DNA of 35,748 nucleotides from Acidimicrobiia bacterium (GTDB lineage Bacteria > Actinomycetota > Acidimicrobiia > Acidimicrobiales > Aldehydirespiratoraceae): the NCBI GenBank assembly GCA_024421085.1, contig JAHQYN010000025.1, forward strand, positions 1 through 35,748. Direction: 5' to 3'. The translations under genes and the position numbers were made by a program. This document shows, piece after piece, positions 21,916 through 29,934 of the stretch (position 1 is its first letter; each line of letters begins with the position of its first letter). The notes below the pieces were generated by a model. It was given only the letters and a program-made list of their open reading frames with translations. It was not told the origin of the DNA and did not search any database.

Positions 21916-24492
21916 CTAACGATCAAAGTCGGCATCAGGGTCCTCGGCGGTTCCCCCGGTGCCACGACGCGCCTCATACTCTTCTTGGGTCAGCAGCACT
22001 TCTCGAGCCTTGGAGCCGGTGGACGGGCCCACCACGCCCTGCTGTTCGAGCAGGTCCATGATCCTCCCGGCGCGCGCGAAGCCGACCCGGAGCTTGCGCT
22101 GCAGCATCGAGGTCGAGCCGAGTTGGGTCTGCACCACCAGTTCCATCGCCGCGCCGAGGAGTTCATCACCGTCATCAGCGGGTTCTGCGGGCGCGGCGAT
22201 GACCGAGTCGAATGCCTCTGTGCAGGGTGCCGGTTCCCCGGTGATCGCGCTGTCAACGTCGAGCGGGGTAGCGGAGACGACAGACCCGGCGCCGGCTGCG
22301 ACTTGAGACGACTGCTCGGGGTCCTGCTTCAACTTCTCGGCCTGTTCACGCCAGTGGCCTACAATGGCGCGCACTTCGGACTCCTCGACCCAGCAACCCT
22401 GGATCCGGTTCAGCGCCGAGGAGGAGGTGCCCAGCATCAGCAGGTCACCGCCACCCACCAGGCGTTCTGCACCCGCCTGGTCCAAGATGACCCGCGAATC
22501 GGTCAGGCTCGACACCGCGAAGGCCCAGCGGCTCGGGATGTTGGCCTTGATGACACCGGTGATGACGTTCACCGAGGGGCGCTGCGTGGCGATCACCAAG
22601 TGTATCCCCACGGCGCGGGCCATCTGGGCGATGCGCGCTATCGACTCCTCCACGTCGCGGGCGGCCACCATCATCAGGTCGGCTAGCTCGTCGACCACCA
22701 CCAGCACGAACGGCAGGCGGTTGTAGGTGAGACGCTCGCCGTGCTCGTCGAGCACTCCGAGGGGAGCCTTCAAGGTGTCGTTGTCGACGGCGGTGTTGTA
22801 GCCGGTTATGTCGCGCACGCCGACGTCTGCGAGCAGGTCGTAACGGCGTTCCATCTCACGCACGGCCCAGGCGAGGGCGTTGGCGGCCTTGCGGGGGTCG
22901 GTGACGGGCGCGGTGAGCAGATGGGGGATCTTGTCGTACTGTCCCATCTCTACCCGTTTGGGGTCGACGAGGATCATTCGCACCTGATCGGGGTTCGAGC
23001 GCATGAGGATCGACGACAGCAGGGAGTTGAGACACGACGACTTTCCCGAACCCGTGGCCCCGGCAATGAGCACGTGGGGCATCTCGGCGACGTTCACCAT
23101 CACGTTGTTGCCGTTGATGTCACGGCCGATGGCGACCTCGAGGGGGTGGGAGGCCTGTCTCGCCTCACCTGACGCCAGGATGTCGCCGATGGTCACGATC
23201 TCCCGCTTGTTGTTGGGGACCTCGACCCCGATGGCGCGCCGTCCCGGGATCGGCGCGATGATGCGCACGTCGGGCGAGGCCATGGCGTAGGCCATGTCCT
23301 TGCGCAGACTCTCGAACTTGGTGACCTTGACCCCCTCGCCGAGGGTCAGCACATAGCGGGTGACGGTCGGGCCGACGATCGGCTCAAGCAGGCTGGTCTC
23401 CACGCCGAACTGGGCGAGCGTGTCCTGCAGCCGCTTGCCGCGCTCGACCACGTCGACCGTGTCGATCTCGTGCTTGTTGCTGCGGGCCAGCACTGACAGC
23501 GGAGGCAGCGTCCAGGGACTCATTTCCAGGGGCAGTTTCTGCTCGGTGACCAACCCCGGCTCGAGTTTCGGTCTGGGGGTGCGCGGCGTTCGGGGCTTTG
23601 GGGCGGGTTGCTCAGGGGCGGGTTGCTCAGGGGCGGGTTGCTCAGGGGCGGCGCGGCTCCCCGCGGGGGGAGACTCTTCGCGACTGTCGACCGCAGCGAC
23701 CGCAGCGACCGCACCGTCGACGACGGCACCGAAATCGCCGCCTTCAGAGACGTTGACGATGGTTGGGGACGGCTCCGGCACCTCGGACGCATCCGAAGAT
23801 TCAGCAGACCCTGACCTCGACAGATCGCTGAACAGCAGTTGCACTTGTGCTTTCAGCCAGCCCAGCGGCGGTGCCACGATGACCACCAGACCCCGGCCCA
23901 TCGCCCCTGCAGAACTACCCGTGAGCACGATCACCCCGACGATGCCCAACAGACCGAGAACCAGCACAGCACCGGTGACCGCGGCACCAGCGTGCAGCGC
24001 ACCGCCGAGTCCGATCCCCAACAAACCTCCCGCGGCACCCCATTCATCGACGCTGTCGTTGATGCCGGGTCGGCCTCGCAGGACATGCAGGAGCCCGCTC
24101 AACGACATCAACAGCAAGATCCCGCCCACCGTGAGACGCGTCGGCCACTCGGACTCGCCGCCAGCACCGCCGCGGATCAGCGACACTCCCAAAGCGACGA
24201 GGCCCGGGGGCACAACGAAGCGAATCAGACCGACCCCCGCGGCCAGCCCGTCGTCGACCACGACTCCGACCGCGCCGGCTGCACCGAACCACAGGCTGAC
24301 GGCGGTCAAGAGCCCCAGCAGGATCGTGCCGAGGCCCAACAGATCGCCTCGGTGGCCCGACAGCACACTGCCCACCGAGCGGCGAGAGACACGCGACTTC
24401 TTGGAGCCGCGCCCCTTCTTCGGGCCGCTCTTGGAGTTCGGTCCGCTCTTGGGGCCGCTCCTGGAATTCGGGGAGTCTGCTTTGGAAGCCAC
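21916..24492 (-). CDS. ftsK: DNA translocase FtsK/SpoIIIE
   Basis: 858 aa from GTG 24492; upstream in-frame codons run through low-complexity DNA. After a Ser/Lys/Gly-rich start come four or five membrane helices (about residues 50-215), then a Pro/Glu/Ala linker including PAPEQ three times. The motor has RIIAPIPGRRAIGVEVPN, Walker A GATGSGKSSCLN (about residue 480), MILVDPKRVEMGQY, Walker B LVVVDELADLMM and ATQRPSVNVITGVIKANIPSR. The C-terminal winged-helix gamma domain (about residues 770-840, TSMLQRKLRVGFARAGRIMDLLEQQGVVG) reads polar DNA sequences. It pumps chromosome termini through the division septum and activates dimer resolution. Confidence 0.95.
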   Translation of the reverse strand: MASKADSPNSRSGPKSGPNSKSGPKKGRGSKKSRVSRRSVGSVLSGHRGDLLGLGTILLGLLTAVSLWFGAAGAVGVVVDDGLAAGVGLIRFVVPPGLVALGVSLIRGGAGGESEWPTRLTVGGILLLMSLSGLLHVLRGRPGINDSVDEWGAAGGLLGIGLGGALHAGAAVTGAVLVLGLLGIVGVIVLTGSSAGAMGRGLVVIVAPPLGWLKAQVQLLFSDLSRSGSAESSDASEVPEPSPTIVNVSEGGDFGAVVDGAVAAVAAVDSREESPPAGSRAAPEQPAPEQPAPEQPAPKPRTPRTPRPKLEPGLVTEQKLPLEMSPWTLPPLSVLARSNKHEIDTVDVVERGKRLQDTLAQFGVETSLLEPIVGPTVTRYVLTLGEGVKVTKFESLRKDMAYAMASPDVRIIAPIPGRRAIGVEVPNNKREIVTIGDILASGEARQASHPLEVAIGRDINGNNVMVNVAEMPHVLIAGATGSGKSSCLNSLLSSILMRSNPDQVRMILVDPKRVEMGQYDKIPHLLTAPVTDPRKAANALAWAVREMERRYDLLADVGVRDITGYNTAVDNDTLKAPLGVLDEHGERLTYNRLPFVLVVVDELADLMMVAARDVEESIARIAQMARAVGIHLVIATQRPSVNVITGVIKANIPSRWAFAVSSLTDSRVILDQAGAERLVGGGDLLMLGTSSSALNRIQGCWVEESEVRAIVGHWREQAEKLKQDPEQSSQVAAGAGSVVSATPLDVDSAITGEPAPCTEAFDSVIAAPAEPADDGDELLGAAMELVVQTQLGSTSMLQRKLRVGFARAGRIMDLLEQQGVVGPSTGSKAREVLLTQEEYEARRGTGGTAEDPDADFDR
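23601..23645. repeat. 15-bp in-frame minisatellite inside ftsK, 3 copies
   Basis: Three identical copies of GGGCGGGTTGCTCAG encode PAPEQ units in the linker before the motor. Confidence 0.9.
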
Positions 24493-24728
24493 GATACCGA
24501 ACGCTACCAGCGCCCTGCGACAGCGGTATGTACCTCCAGGTGCAGCGGGTTCAGGCGCACGACCTCCAGCGCGCCGTCGGCTGCGCCGGTGCCGCCAGCC
24601 CTCCAACTGGCCATTCGGCTGGCTGACTGTCTGTCCGACTGGCCATTCGTCCGTCCGGCCCTCCAACGGGCCGACTGTCTGTCCGACTGGCCGTTCGGCT
24701 GGCTGGCCGGGTCGGGGCGGCCGGGCGC
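24493..24728. repeat. Intergenic region with duplicated blocks between rnj and ftsK
   Basis: CGACTGTCTGTCCGACTGGCC-type blocks recur near 24623 and 24671, and CCCTCCAAC at 24599 and 24659, giving an imperfect duplication of about 48-60 bp (24597-24712). No convincing gene is present. The ftsK frame runs through it without a recognised domain. Confidence 0.6.
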
Positions 24729-26390
24729 TCAGCCCTCGCGGACTATCGGCACGATCATGGGGCGGCGGCGGGTCCGTTCCGCGACGATGCCGCCCGCAGA
24801 TCGGCGCACGATCTGCGACAGACGGGCCAGGTCAGCAACCCTGTCGTCCAACGCCTTCATGACCGCTGCCTCGACCGTGTCGACCACAGCGGTCTCGTGC
24901 GCGCCTAGCGCAGGGTGCTCGACCCAGCCGCGTGACACCACGTCAGGCCCGGCCAACAACTCGCACCGTTCAGTGTCGACATGCACGATCACCGCGACAA
25001 AGCCGTCGGCGCCGAGGACCCGGCGGTCGCCGAGCACCTCGTTGCCGAGGTCGCCGACCGTGCCGTCGACATACAGGTGGTCCCCGCCGACCGATCCGAG
25101 GTGCTCCAGACCCGTGTCTGACAGTTCCAGCTGGTCCCCGTCCTCGGCCACAACCACATGATCACGGTCCATCCCCATCTCCAGAGCCAGATCGCGATGC
25201 GCCACAAGATGGGCGTACTCTCCATGCACCGGCACGAAGAACTCGGGGACCGCGACCGAATGGAGAGTCCCGAGTTCCTGCTGCTTGCCGTGCCCGCTGG
25301 TGTGCACATCGACGATCCCGCTGTGGACCACCCGCGCTCCGAGGCGGGCGAGACCGTTGCGGACCGCCGCCACCGCGGTCTCGTTTCCGGGGATCGGGTG
25401 TGAGGAGAAGACGACCGTGTCGTTGTCGCCGAGCTTCAGCCAACGGCTCTCGCCGCGGGCCATCTGGGTGAGCGCCGCTCGGGGCTCTCCCTGGGATCCT
25501 GTGCAGACGATGCACAGGCGTCGGGGGTCGATGTCGCCGACCTCCTCGACGTCTCTGAGTGCGTGGTCCGGGATGCGCAGAATCCCCACCTTCCGGGCGA
25601 GCTTGATGTTGCGCCGCATGGAGAGACCGACGGGCACGACGATCCTGTCGGTCATCAGCGCAGCGTCGGCCACCTGCTGCAGCCGGTGGATGTGGCTGGC
25701 GAACGAAGCGACTATCACGCGACGCTGATCGTTGGCGCGCAGCAGCGCAGTGAGGACACCGCCGATCTCCTTCTCTGAGCGGGACGCGCCGGGGCTGTCG
25801 GCGTTGGTCGAGTCCGCGAGCATCAGTCGGATGCCCGGATCATGGGCCAGCGCGCCGATCCTCGACAGGTCGGTGCGGCGGCCGTCGATGGGCGTCAGGT
25901 CCAACTTGAAGTCGCTTGAGTGAAGAATCACGCCCTGGTCGGTGTGGAACGCGGTGATGTTGCCCGATGGGATCGAGTGGGTGACGGGCAGGAACTCGCA
26001 GTCGAAGGGGCCGATCTTGCGGCGGTCACCGTCGCTGATCGGGTGCAGCACGGCCCTCCCGTTCAAGCCTGCCTCGCGCAGCTTGTGCTCGATCATGCCG
26101 AGGGTGAAGACCGACCCGTAGACGGGCAGCGACATGTGCCGCAGGAGGTAAGGGAGCGCGCCTATGTGGTCTTCGTGGGCGTGGGTGGCGATCACCGCCT
26201 CGACCCGGTCGGCGTTGTGGATCAGCCAGTCGAGGTCGGGCAGGACCGCGTCCACTCCGGGCAGGTCGTCGCCGGCGAACATCTGGCCGCAGTCGAGCAC
26301 CACGACCCGGCCCTTCGTCTCGATGGCCGCGCAGTTGCGACCGATCTCGCCCAGGCCACCGAGGAAGGTGATGATTACCGGTTCTGGCAT
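24729..26390 (-). CDS. rnj: Ribonuclease J
   Basis: 553 aa, normal length. Metallo-beta-lactamase/beta-CASP nuclease with endo- and 5'-3' exonuclease activity in RNA decay and maturation. N-terminal FLGGLGEIGRNC; metal motif ATHAHEDHIGALPYLL; THSIPSG; HSSDFKLDLTP; beta-CASP part VIVASFASHIHRLQQV; CTGSQGEPRAALTQMA; HTSGHGKQQEL and FFVPVHGEYAHLVAH. The C-terminal domain follows from about residue 450. The ATG overlaps the end of the repeat ORF by 16 bases and shares the nonamer CTTGACATG with the dapA stop region. Confidence 0.96.
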   Translation of the reverse strand: MPEPVIITFLGGLGEIGRNCAAIETKGRVVVLDCGQMFAGDDLPGVDAVLPDLDWLIHNADRVEAVIATHAHEDHIGALPYLLRHMSLPVYGSVFTLGMIEHKLREAGLNGRAVLHPISDGDRRKIGPFDCEFLPVTHSIPSGNITAFHTDQGVILHSSDFKLDLTPIDGRRTDLSRIGALAHDPGIRLMLADSTNADSPGASRSEKEIGGVLTALLRANDQRRVIVASFASHIHRLQQVADAALMTDRIVVPVGLSMRRNIKLARKVGILRIPDHALRDVEEVGDIDPRRLCIVCTGSQGEPRAALTQMARGESRWLKLGDNDTVVFSSHPIPGNETAVAAVRNGLARLGARVVHSGIVDVHTSGHGKQQELGTLHSVAVPEFFVPVHGEYAHLVAHRDLALEMGMDRDHVVVAEDGDQLELSDTGLEHLGSVGGDHLYVDGTVGDLGNEVLGDRRVLGADGFVAVIVHVDTERCELLAGPDVVSRGWVEHPALGAHETAVVDTVEAAVMKALDDRVADLARLSQIVRRSAGGIVAERTRRRPMIVPIVREG

Positions 26391-26974
26391 GTCAAGTCCA
26401 GGGTGAGGCCGGGTCGCGCCGCAGTGACACCGGATCGGGCCGCAGTGACACCGGATCGCGCCGCGGTCAAACCGGATCGGGCCGCAGTGACACCGGATCG
26501 CGCCGCGGTCAAACCGAGTCCCGCGTCCGTGAGAACGGGGCTAGCCGCAGTGACACCGGATCGCGCCGCGGCCAAACCGAGTCCCGCGTCCGTGAGAACG
26601 GGGCCAGCCGCAGTGACACCGGATCGCGCCGCAGCCAAACCGAGTCCCGCGTCCGTGAGAACGGGGCCAGCCGCAGTGACACCGGACCGCGCCCCAGGGA
26701 CCCCGCACCCGGCCGCAGTCACCCCGGATCGCGCCGCGGCCAAACCGAGTCCCGCGTCCGTGAGAACGGGGCCAGCCGCAGTGACACCGGATCGCGCCGC
26801 AGTGACACCGGATCCGGACGCAGTGACACCGGATCGGGCCGCGGCCAAACCGAGTCCCGCGTCCGTGAGAACGGGGCCAGCCGCAGTGACACCGGATCGC
26901 GCCGCGGTCAAACCGAGTCGCGCCGCGGTGAGACCGGGTCCGGCCGGGGTGAGAACGGGTCGGGTCGGGTCCAT
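26375..26974 (-). CDS. Candidate heptapeptide-repeat protein between dapA and rnj
   Basis: 199 codons. ATG 26974 comes one base after the dapA TGA, and the stop falls 16 bases inside rnj. Almost the whole product is a seven-residue repeat (SGVTAAR, with LGLAAAR, PVLTDAG variants), encoded by 27 DNA units of 21 bp. There is no Cys-rich, membrane or catalytic motif and no homology I recognise. Coupled positions at both ends and the absence of stops would allow translation. Against a real gene: the repeat unit itself has no stop in several frames, and the flanking 9-bp duplication suggests inserted or expanded non-genic DNA. Confidence 0.35.
   Translation of the reverse strand: MDPTRPVLTPAGPGLTAARLGLTAARSGVTAAGPVLTDAGLGLAAARSGVTASGSGVTAARSGVTAAGPVLTDAGLGLAAARSGVTAAGCGVPGARSGVTAAGPVLTDAGLGLAAARSGVTAAGPVLTDAGLGLAAARSGVTAASPVLTDAGLGLTAARSGVTAARSGLTAARSGVTAARSGVTAARPGLTLDLTCQNR
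26403..26969. repeat. 21-bp minisatellite, 27 contiguous units, with a 63-bp higher-order repeat
   Basis: Basic unit GTGACACCGGATCGCGCCGC plus A or G. Units 6-7, 9-10, 12-13, 17-18 and 22-23 are a diverged pair beginning with G(T/C)CAAACCGAG and GTGAGAACGGGG. With a basic unit they make a 63-bp higher-order unit, present five times. Every unit is exactly 21 bp. The array is bounded by the direct repeat CATGTCAAG at 26388-26396 and 26972-26980. Confidence 0.97.
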
Positions 26975-26975
26975 G

Positions 26976-27866
26976 TCAAGACCGACCGAGCGCAGCCAGG
27001 ACCGCTTCGGCGGACTGTTGGAGGCCCTCGGGCTCGGGGCCCATCGGCGGACGGGTCGGGCCTGCTGGCAGGCCCATGACGCGCAGCATCGCCTTGGCCG
27101 GCACGGGGTTGGGGGACTCATCGCCCGTCTCGAACTCATAGGACGGGATCAGGCGACGGTTGATCTCAGCCGCCGCCTGCACGTCGCCCGCAAAGAACGC
27201 CTCGAGCATCTGCGACGTCTCGACGCCGACCCAGTGGGTGGCCACGCCGATGGTGCCGACCGCGCCGACCGCCAGCAACGGCAGGGTGAGCCCGTCGTCG
27301 CCGCTGTAGACCTCCGTGCCTGGCGGCGACAGTGTCAGCAGCCTTGCCGTCTCCGCGGGGTTGGCGGCGGCATCCTTCACGCCGATGATATTGGGCACCG
27401 TGTTGAACAGTTCCGCCATCGTCTCCGTAGCGATCTTGCGACCGGTGCGAGCGGGAATGTCATACAGCAGGATCGGCAGGTCGGTGGCTTGGGCGCAGGC
27501 ACGGAAGTGTTCGCTCAATCCTGTTTGACTGGGACGGTTGTAGTACCCCGCCACATGCAGCAGCCCTGCGGCGCCGGCCTCGGTGGCGCGTCGGCTCAAC
27601 TCCACCGCGGCGTCGGTGTCGTTGCTTCCCGCGCCGGCAACGACAGGCTTGTCGACAGCCTCCACCACCGCCGCTGTCAGATCGATCTGCTCGTCGTGGG
27701 TGAGCGTCGGGCTCTCTCCGGTGGTGCCAGCGATGACCAGACCGTCGCTGCCGCCCTCGGTGGTCAGGTGGCGGGCCAGCTTCTGTGCGCCTTCAAGATC
27801 GAGCGATCCGTCGGAACCGAACGGCGTGACCATGGCGGTCAGTACCCTGCCAAAGCGTGCTTGCAT
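26976..27866 (-). CDS. dapA: 4-hydroxy-tetrahydrodipicolinate synthase
   Basis: 296 aa from ATG 27866 (MQARFGRVLTAMVTPF); the longer frame adds 20 unrelated residues. Class I aldolase condensing pyruvate with aspartate semialdehyde, the first committed step to diaminopimelate and lysine. Motifs: VIAGTTGESPTLTHDEQ, the proton-relay YYNRPSQTG, the substrate Arg in LLYDIPARTG, the Schiff-base Lys in IIGVKDAA, and YSGDDGLTLPLLAVG. The TGA at 26978-26976 is followed by C and the ATG of the repeat ORF. Ancestrally it may have been joined directly to rnj in the same way. Confidence 0.95.
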   Translation of the reverse strand: MQARFGRVLTAMVTPFGSDGSLDLEGAQKLARHLTTEGGSDGLVIAGTTGESPTLTHDEQIDLTAAVVEAVDKPVVAGAGSNDTDAAVELSRRATEAGAAGLLHVAGYYNRPSQTGLSEHFRACAQATDLPILLYDIPARTGRKIATETMAELFNTVPNIIGVKDAAANPAETARLLTLSPPGTEVYSGDDGLTLPLLAVGAVGTIGVATHWVGVETSQMLEAFFAGDVQAAAEINRRLIPSYEFETGDESPNPVPAKAMLRVMGLPAGPTRPPMGPEPEGLQQSAEAVLAALGRS

Positions 27867-27939
27867 CCTGTTATCGTGCCACGCCGGAGCGTCAAGCGGT
27901 GCCCATTTGTGATCTTTCGGTTGCAAACTCCGCTACGGT

Positions 27940-27983
27940 CATGGTTCAGCCATGGTTCAGACATGGTTCAGACATGGTTCAGC
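27940..27983. repeat. 11-bp tandem repeat, 4 copies, at the surf1 3' end
   Basis: Four units of CATGGTTCAG plus A or C lie between the dapA start and the end of surf1; the surf1 stop (27981-27979) is within the last unit. Confidence 0.92.
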
Positions 27984-29211
27984 GGGTCTCGGGCCGGGGC
28001 TCTGGCCGCGACTCGCGACGGCGCCTTCTGAGGATCAAGCCGTAGACGACAACGGCCCCGGCCGAGAAGAAGAACCACTGGAACGCATATGACAGGTGCG
28101 GTCCGTCGTCGAGGCTCACTCGGGGCACCGGGACCGGCAGCGAAGTGCCCGCAGAGGTACTCCCAGCAGTGATCGCAGAGGTACTCCCAGCAGTGATCGC
28201 AGAGGTACTCCCAGCAGTGATCGCAGCGGTGTTCGCAGAGGTACTCGCAGCAGTGTTCGCAGCAGTGTTCGCAGAGGCATTCGCAGAGGCACTCGCAGAG
28301 GCACTCGCAGAGGCACTCGCAGCGGTGTTCGCATGTTGTGGCGGGTGCTGCTGCGCCAGTTGCACCCAGAGGTCCGCAACCTCGAGGCCGGTCAGTTCAG
28401 CGACCCGGGCGAGGTCGAGTCGATTCAATTCAGTCAGCACCGCGATCTCGTTGGTGGCGATACTTCCGCCGCCGACGCTGCTGAAGACCCTGCCGGTGAC
28501 TGTCACCTCACCGGCGGGCGCGCTGAGATCGTCGCTTTGCACCCCCGCCGCCCAGAGCCTGGGAACCCAGCCGCGACTGACCACAACGACAGTGCCGTCC
28601 GCCAGTTCAAGGGGCGTGACGAGCCAGTTGCCCGGCTCGGTCTCATAGGTGCGGTTGGCGACCAGGAACGAATGCTCTTCAAGGTACGTGCCGGTTGCGG
28701 CGGTTGAGGTGTGGTCCAGAGGTGTGGTCGGCGACGCCAGCAGCGTTGCGATCTCCTGCGGCTCCGCCTCGAGCGCAGCCCTGATCTCGCTGTTCTGATC
28801 CCGCCGTTCCTCGAGGCGTCGCAGCTGCCAGAACCCCAGGTTGACCATGACTACGACCATCGTCAGCACGAACAGGTGCGACAGTATCCAGCGAAACGAC
28901 AACATCGGGCGCGCCGACGACACCGCCGTCTCGATCAGCTCGACAGGCTCCGTTGGCACAGGGGGCTCCGTCGACACAGGGGGCTCCGTCAACACAGGGG
29001 GCTCCCTCGGCACAGGGGGCTCCGTCGGCACAGGGGGCACCGTCGGCACAGGGGGCTCCGTCGGCACAGGGGGCTCCGTCGGCACAGGGGGCACCGTTGA
29101 CAGCGACGGCTCCGTTGGCACAGGGGGCACCGTCGGCACAGGGGGCACCGTCGGCACAGGGGGCTCCGTTGACAGCGACGGCTCCGTCGGCTCAGAGTTC
29201 GAGGATGGCAT
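27979..29211 (-). CDS. SURF1 family protein with two tandem-repeat expansions
   Basis: Up to 410 aa. The SURF1 domain starts around residue 105: membrane helix (FVLTMVVVMVNLGFWQLRRLEERR), GTYLEEHSFLVANR, PGNWLVTPLELADGTVVVVSRGWVP, a C-terminal HLSYAFQWFFFSAGAVVVYGLIL helix and an Arg-rich tail. SURF1 assists cytochrome c oxidase assembly. The first 90 residues are PPVPTE-type repeats (18-bp DNA unit). A second repeat (12-bp unit) puts about 60 residues of S/A/T/N between VQLAQQHPPQH and the last helix, on the extracytoplasmic side. ATG 29211 overlaps dapB by 20 bases; an internal ATG at 28905 would skip the first array. Confidence 0.85.
   Translation of the reverse strand: MPSSNSEPTEPSLSTEPPVPTVPPVPTVPPVPTEPSLSTVPPVPTEPPVPTEPPVPTVPPVPTEPPVPREPPVLTEPPVSTEPPVPTEPVELIETAVSSARPMLSFRWILSHLFVLTMVVVMVNLGFWQLRRLEERRDQNSEIRAALEAEPQEIATLLASPTTPLDHTSTAATGTYLEEHSFLVANRTYETEPGNWLVTPLELADGTVVVVSRGWVPRLWAAGVQSDDLSAPAGEVTVTGRVFSSVGGGSIATNEIAVLTELNRLDLARVAELTGLEVADLWVQLAQQHPPQHANTAASASASASASASANASANTAANTAASTSANTAAITAGSTSAITAGSTSAITAGSTSAGTSLPVPVPRVSLDDGPHLSYAFQWFFFSAGAVVVYGLILRRRRRESRPEPRPETR
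28151..28330. repeat. 12/24-bp in-frame minisatellite inside surf1, 15 units of 12 bp
   Basis: Three identical 24-bp copies (28151-28222), then nine 12-bp variants such as GCAGAGGCACTC and GCAGCAGTGTTC. They encode AITAGSTS, ANTA and ASAS peptides in the periplasmic-side domain. Confidence 0.93.
28952..29185. repeat. 18-bp in-frame minisatellite at the surf1 5' end, 13 units
   Basis: The unit is GTCGGCACAGGGGGCTCC with variants, including two GTTGACAGCGACGGCTCC units. On the minus strand it encodes EPPVPT, VPPVPT and EPSLST. The array starts 6 bases beyond the dapB stop. Confidence 0.93.
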
Positions 29212-29926
29212 CTAGGCCGAGGGTCAACCCCTCGAAGTCGGCAATCCGCTTGCAGCCGAGCAAGACCCCAGGCATGAACGAGGTGCGGTCTATGGTGTCG
29301 TGGCGGATCGACAGGGTCTGGCCGGTCGTGCCCAACAGCACTTCCTGATTGGCAACGACGCCCTGCATCCGCACCGAATGAACCCTGACGTCGGCTGCTC
29401 CCCGACCACCGCGGGCACCGGGAAGCACTTCGTGACGGGTCGGGTCGTCAGCCCAGTCGGCCGAGGCCGCGGCGATCCGCTCTGCGGTATGGACCGCCGT
29501 GCCCGACGGCGCGTCCACCTTGGCGTCGTGGTGGTACTCGATCACCTCGGCTGTTGAGAAGTGCGGTGCCGCCAACTCGGCGAAACGCATCATCAGCACC
29601 GCCCCCACAGCGAAGTTCGGTGCTATCAGGCAGTTGCTGTCGGTGAACACGTCAGCGAACCTCGACAAGTCCTGCTCGGAGAATCCGCTGGTTCCGACCA
29701 CGGCATGGATTCCGTTGGCTGCGAGAAACTCGAGCGTTCGGCGGGCTGCCGAGGCGACCGTGAAATCAACGGCCACATCGCATTCCGACTCGACGAGCAC
29801 CTCGAGTGAATCTTCGATGTCTATGGCCGCGGCCAGCTCAAGCTGCGGATCAGCCTCGACCGCGCTGCACACGGCTCGGCCCATGCGCCCCGCTGCGCCG
29901 ACCACACCGACTCGGATCATGGGCAT
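29192..29926 (-). CDS. dapB: 4-hydroxy-tetrahydrodipicolinate reductase
   Basis: 244 aa from ATG 29926; an ATG at 29920 and a TTG at 29938 (overlapping the rhomboid-like stop by 4 bases) are alternatives. NAD(P)H-dependent second step of the DAP pathway. Motifs: the nucleotide loop VGVVGAAGRMGRAV, DFTVASAA, GTSGFSEQDL, NFAVGAVLMM and the catalytic EYHHDAKVDAPSGTA with His and Lys in place. The C-terminal LLGTTGQTLSIRHDTIDRTS is also family-typical. It is followed directly by surf1 and, one gene later, dapA. Confidence 0.95.
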   Translation of the reverse strand: MPMIRVGVVGAAGRMGRAVCSAVEADPQLELAAAIDIEDSLEVLVESECDVAVDFTVASAARRTLEFLAANGIHAVVGTSGFSEQDLSRFADVFTDSNCLIAPNFAVGAVLMMRFAELAAPHFSTAEVIEYHHDAKVDAPSGTAVHTAERIAAASADWADDPTRHEVLPGARGGRGAADVRVHSVRMQGVVANQEVLLGTTGQTLSIRHDTIDRTSFMPGVLLGCKRIADFEGLTLGLDAILEL

Positions 29927-29934
29927 GGGCGAAC

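Noticed and set aside
26388-26980. Classical transposon with target-site duplication
   Set aside because: The 9-bp flanking duplication fits, but there is no transposase and there are no terminal inverted repeats; repeat expansion or duplication is a better description.
25920-28031. 703-codon plus-strand open frame across rnj, the 21-bp array and dapA
   Set aside because: It is antisense to two clear genes; the stop-free 21-bp repeat makes it long.
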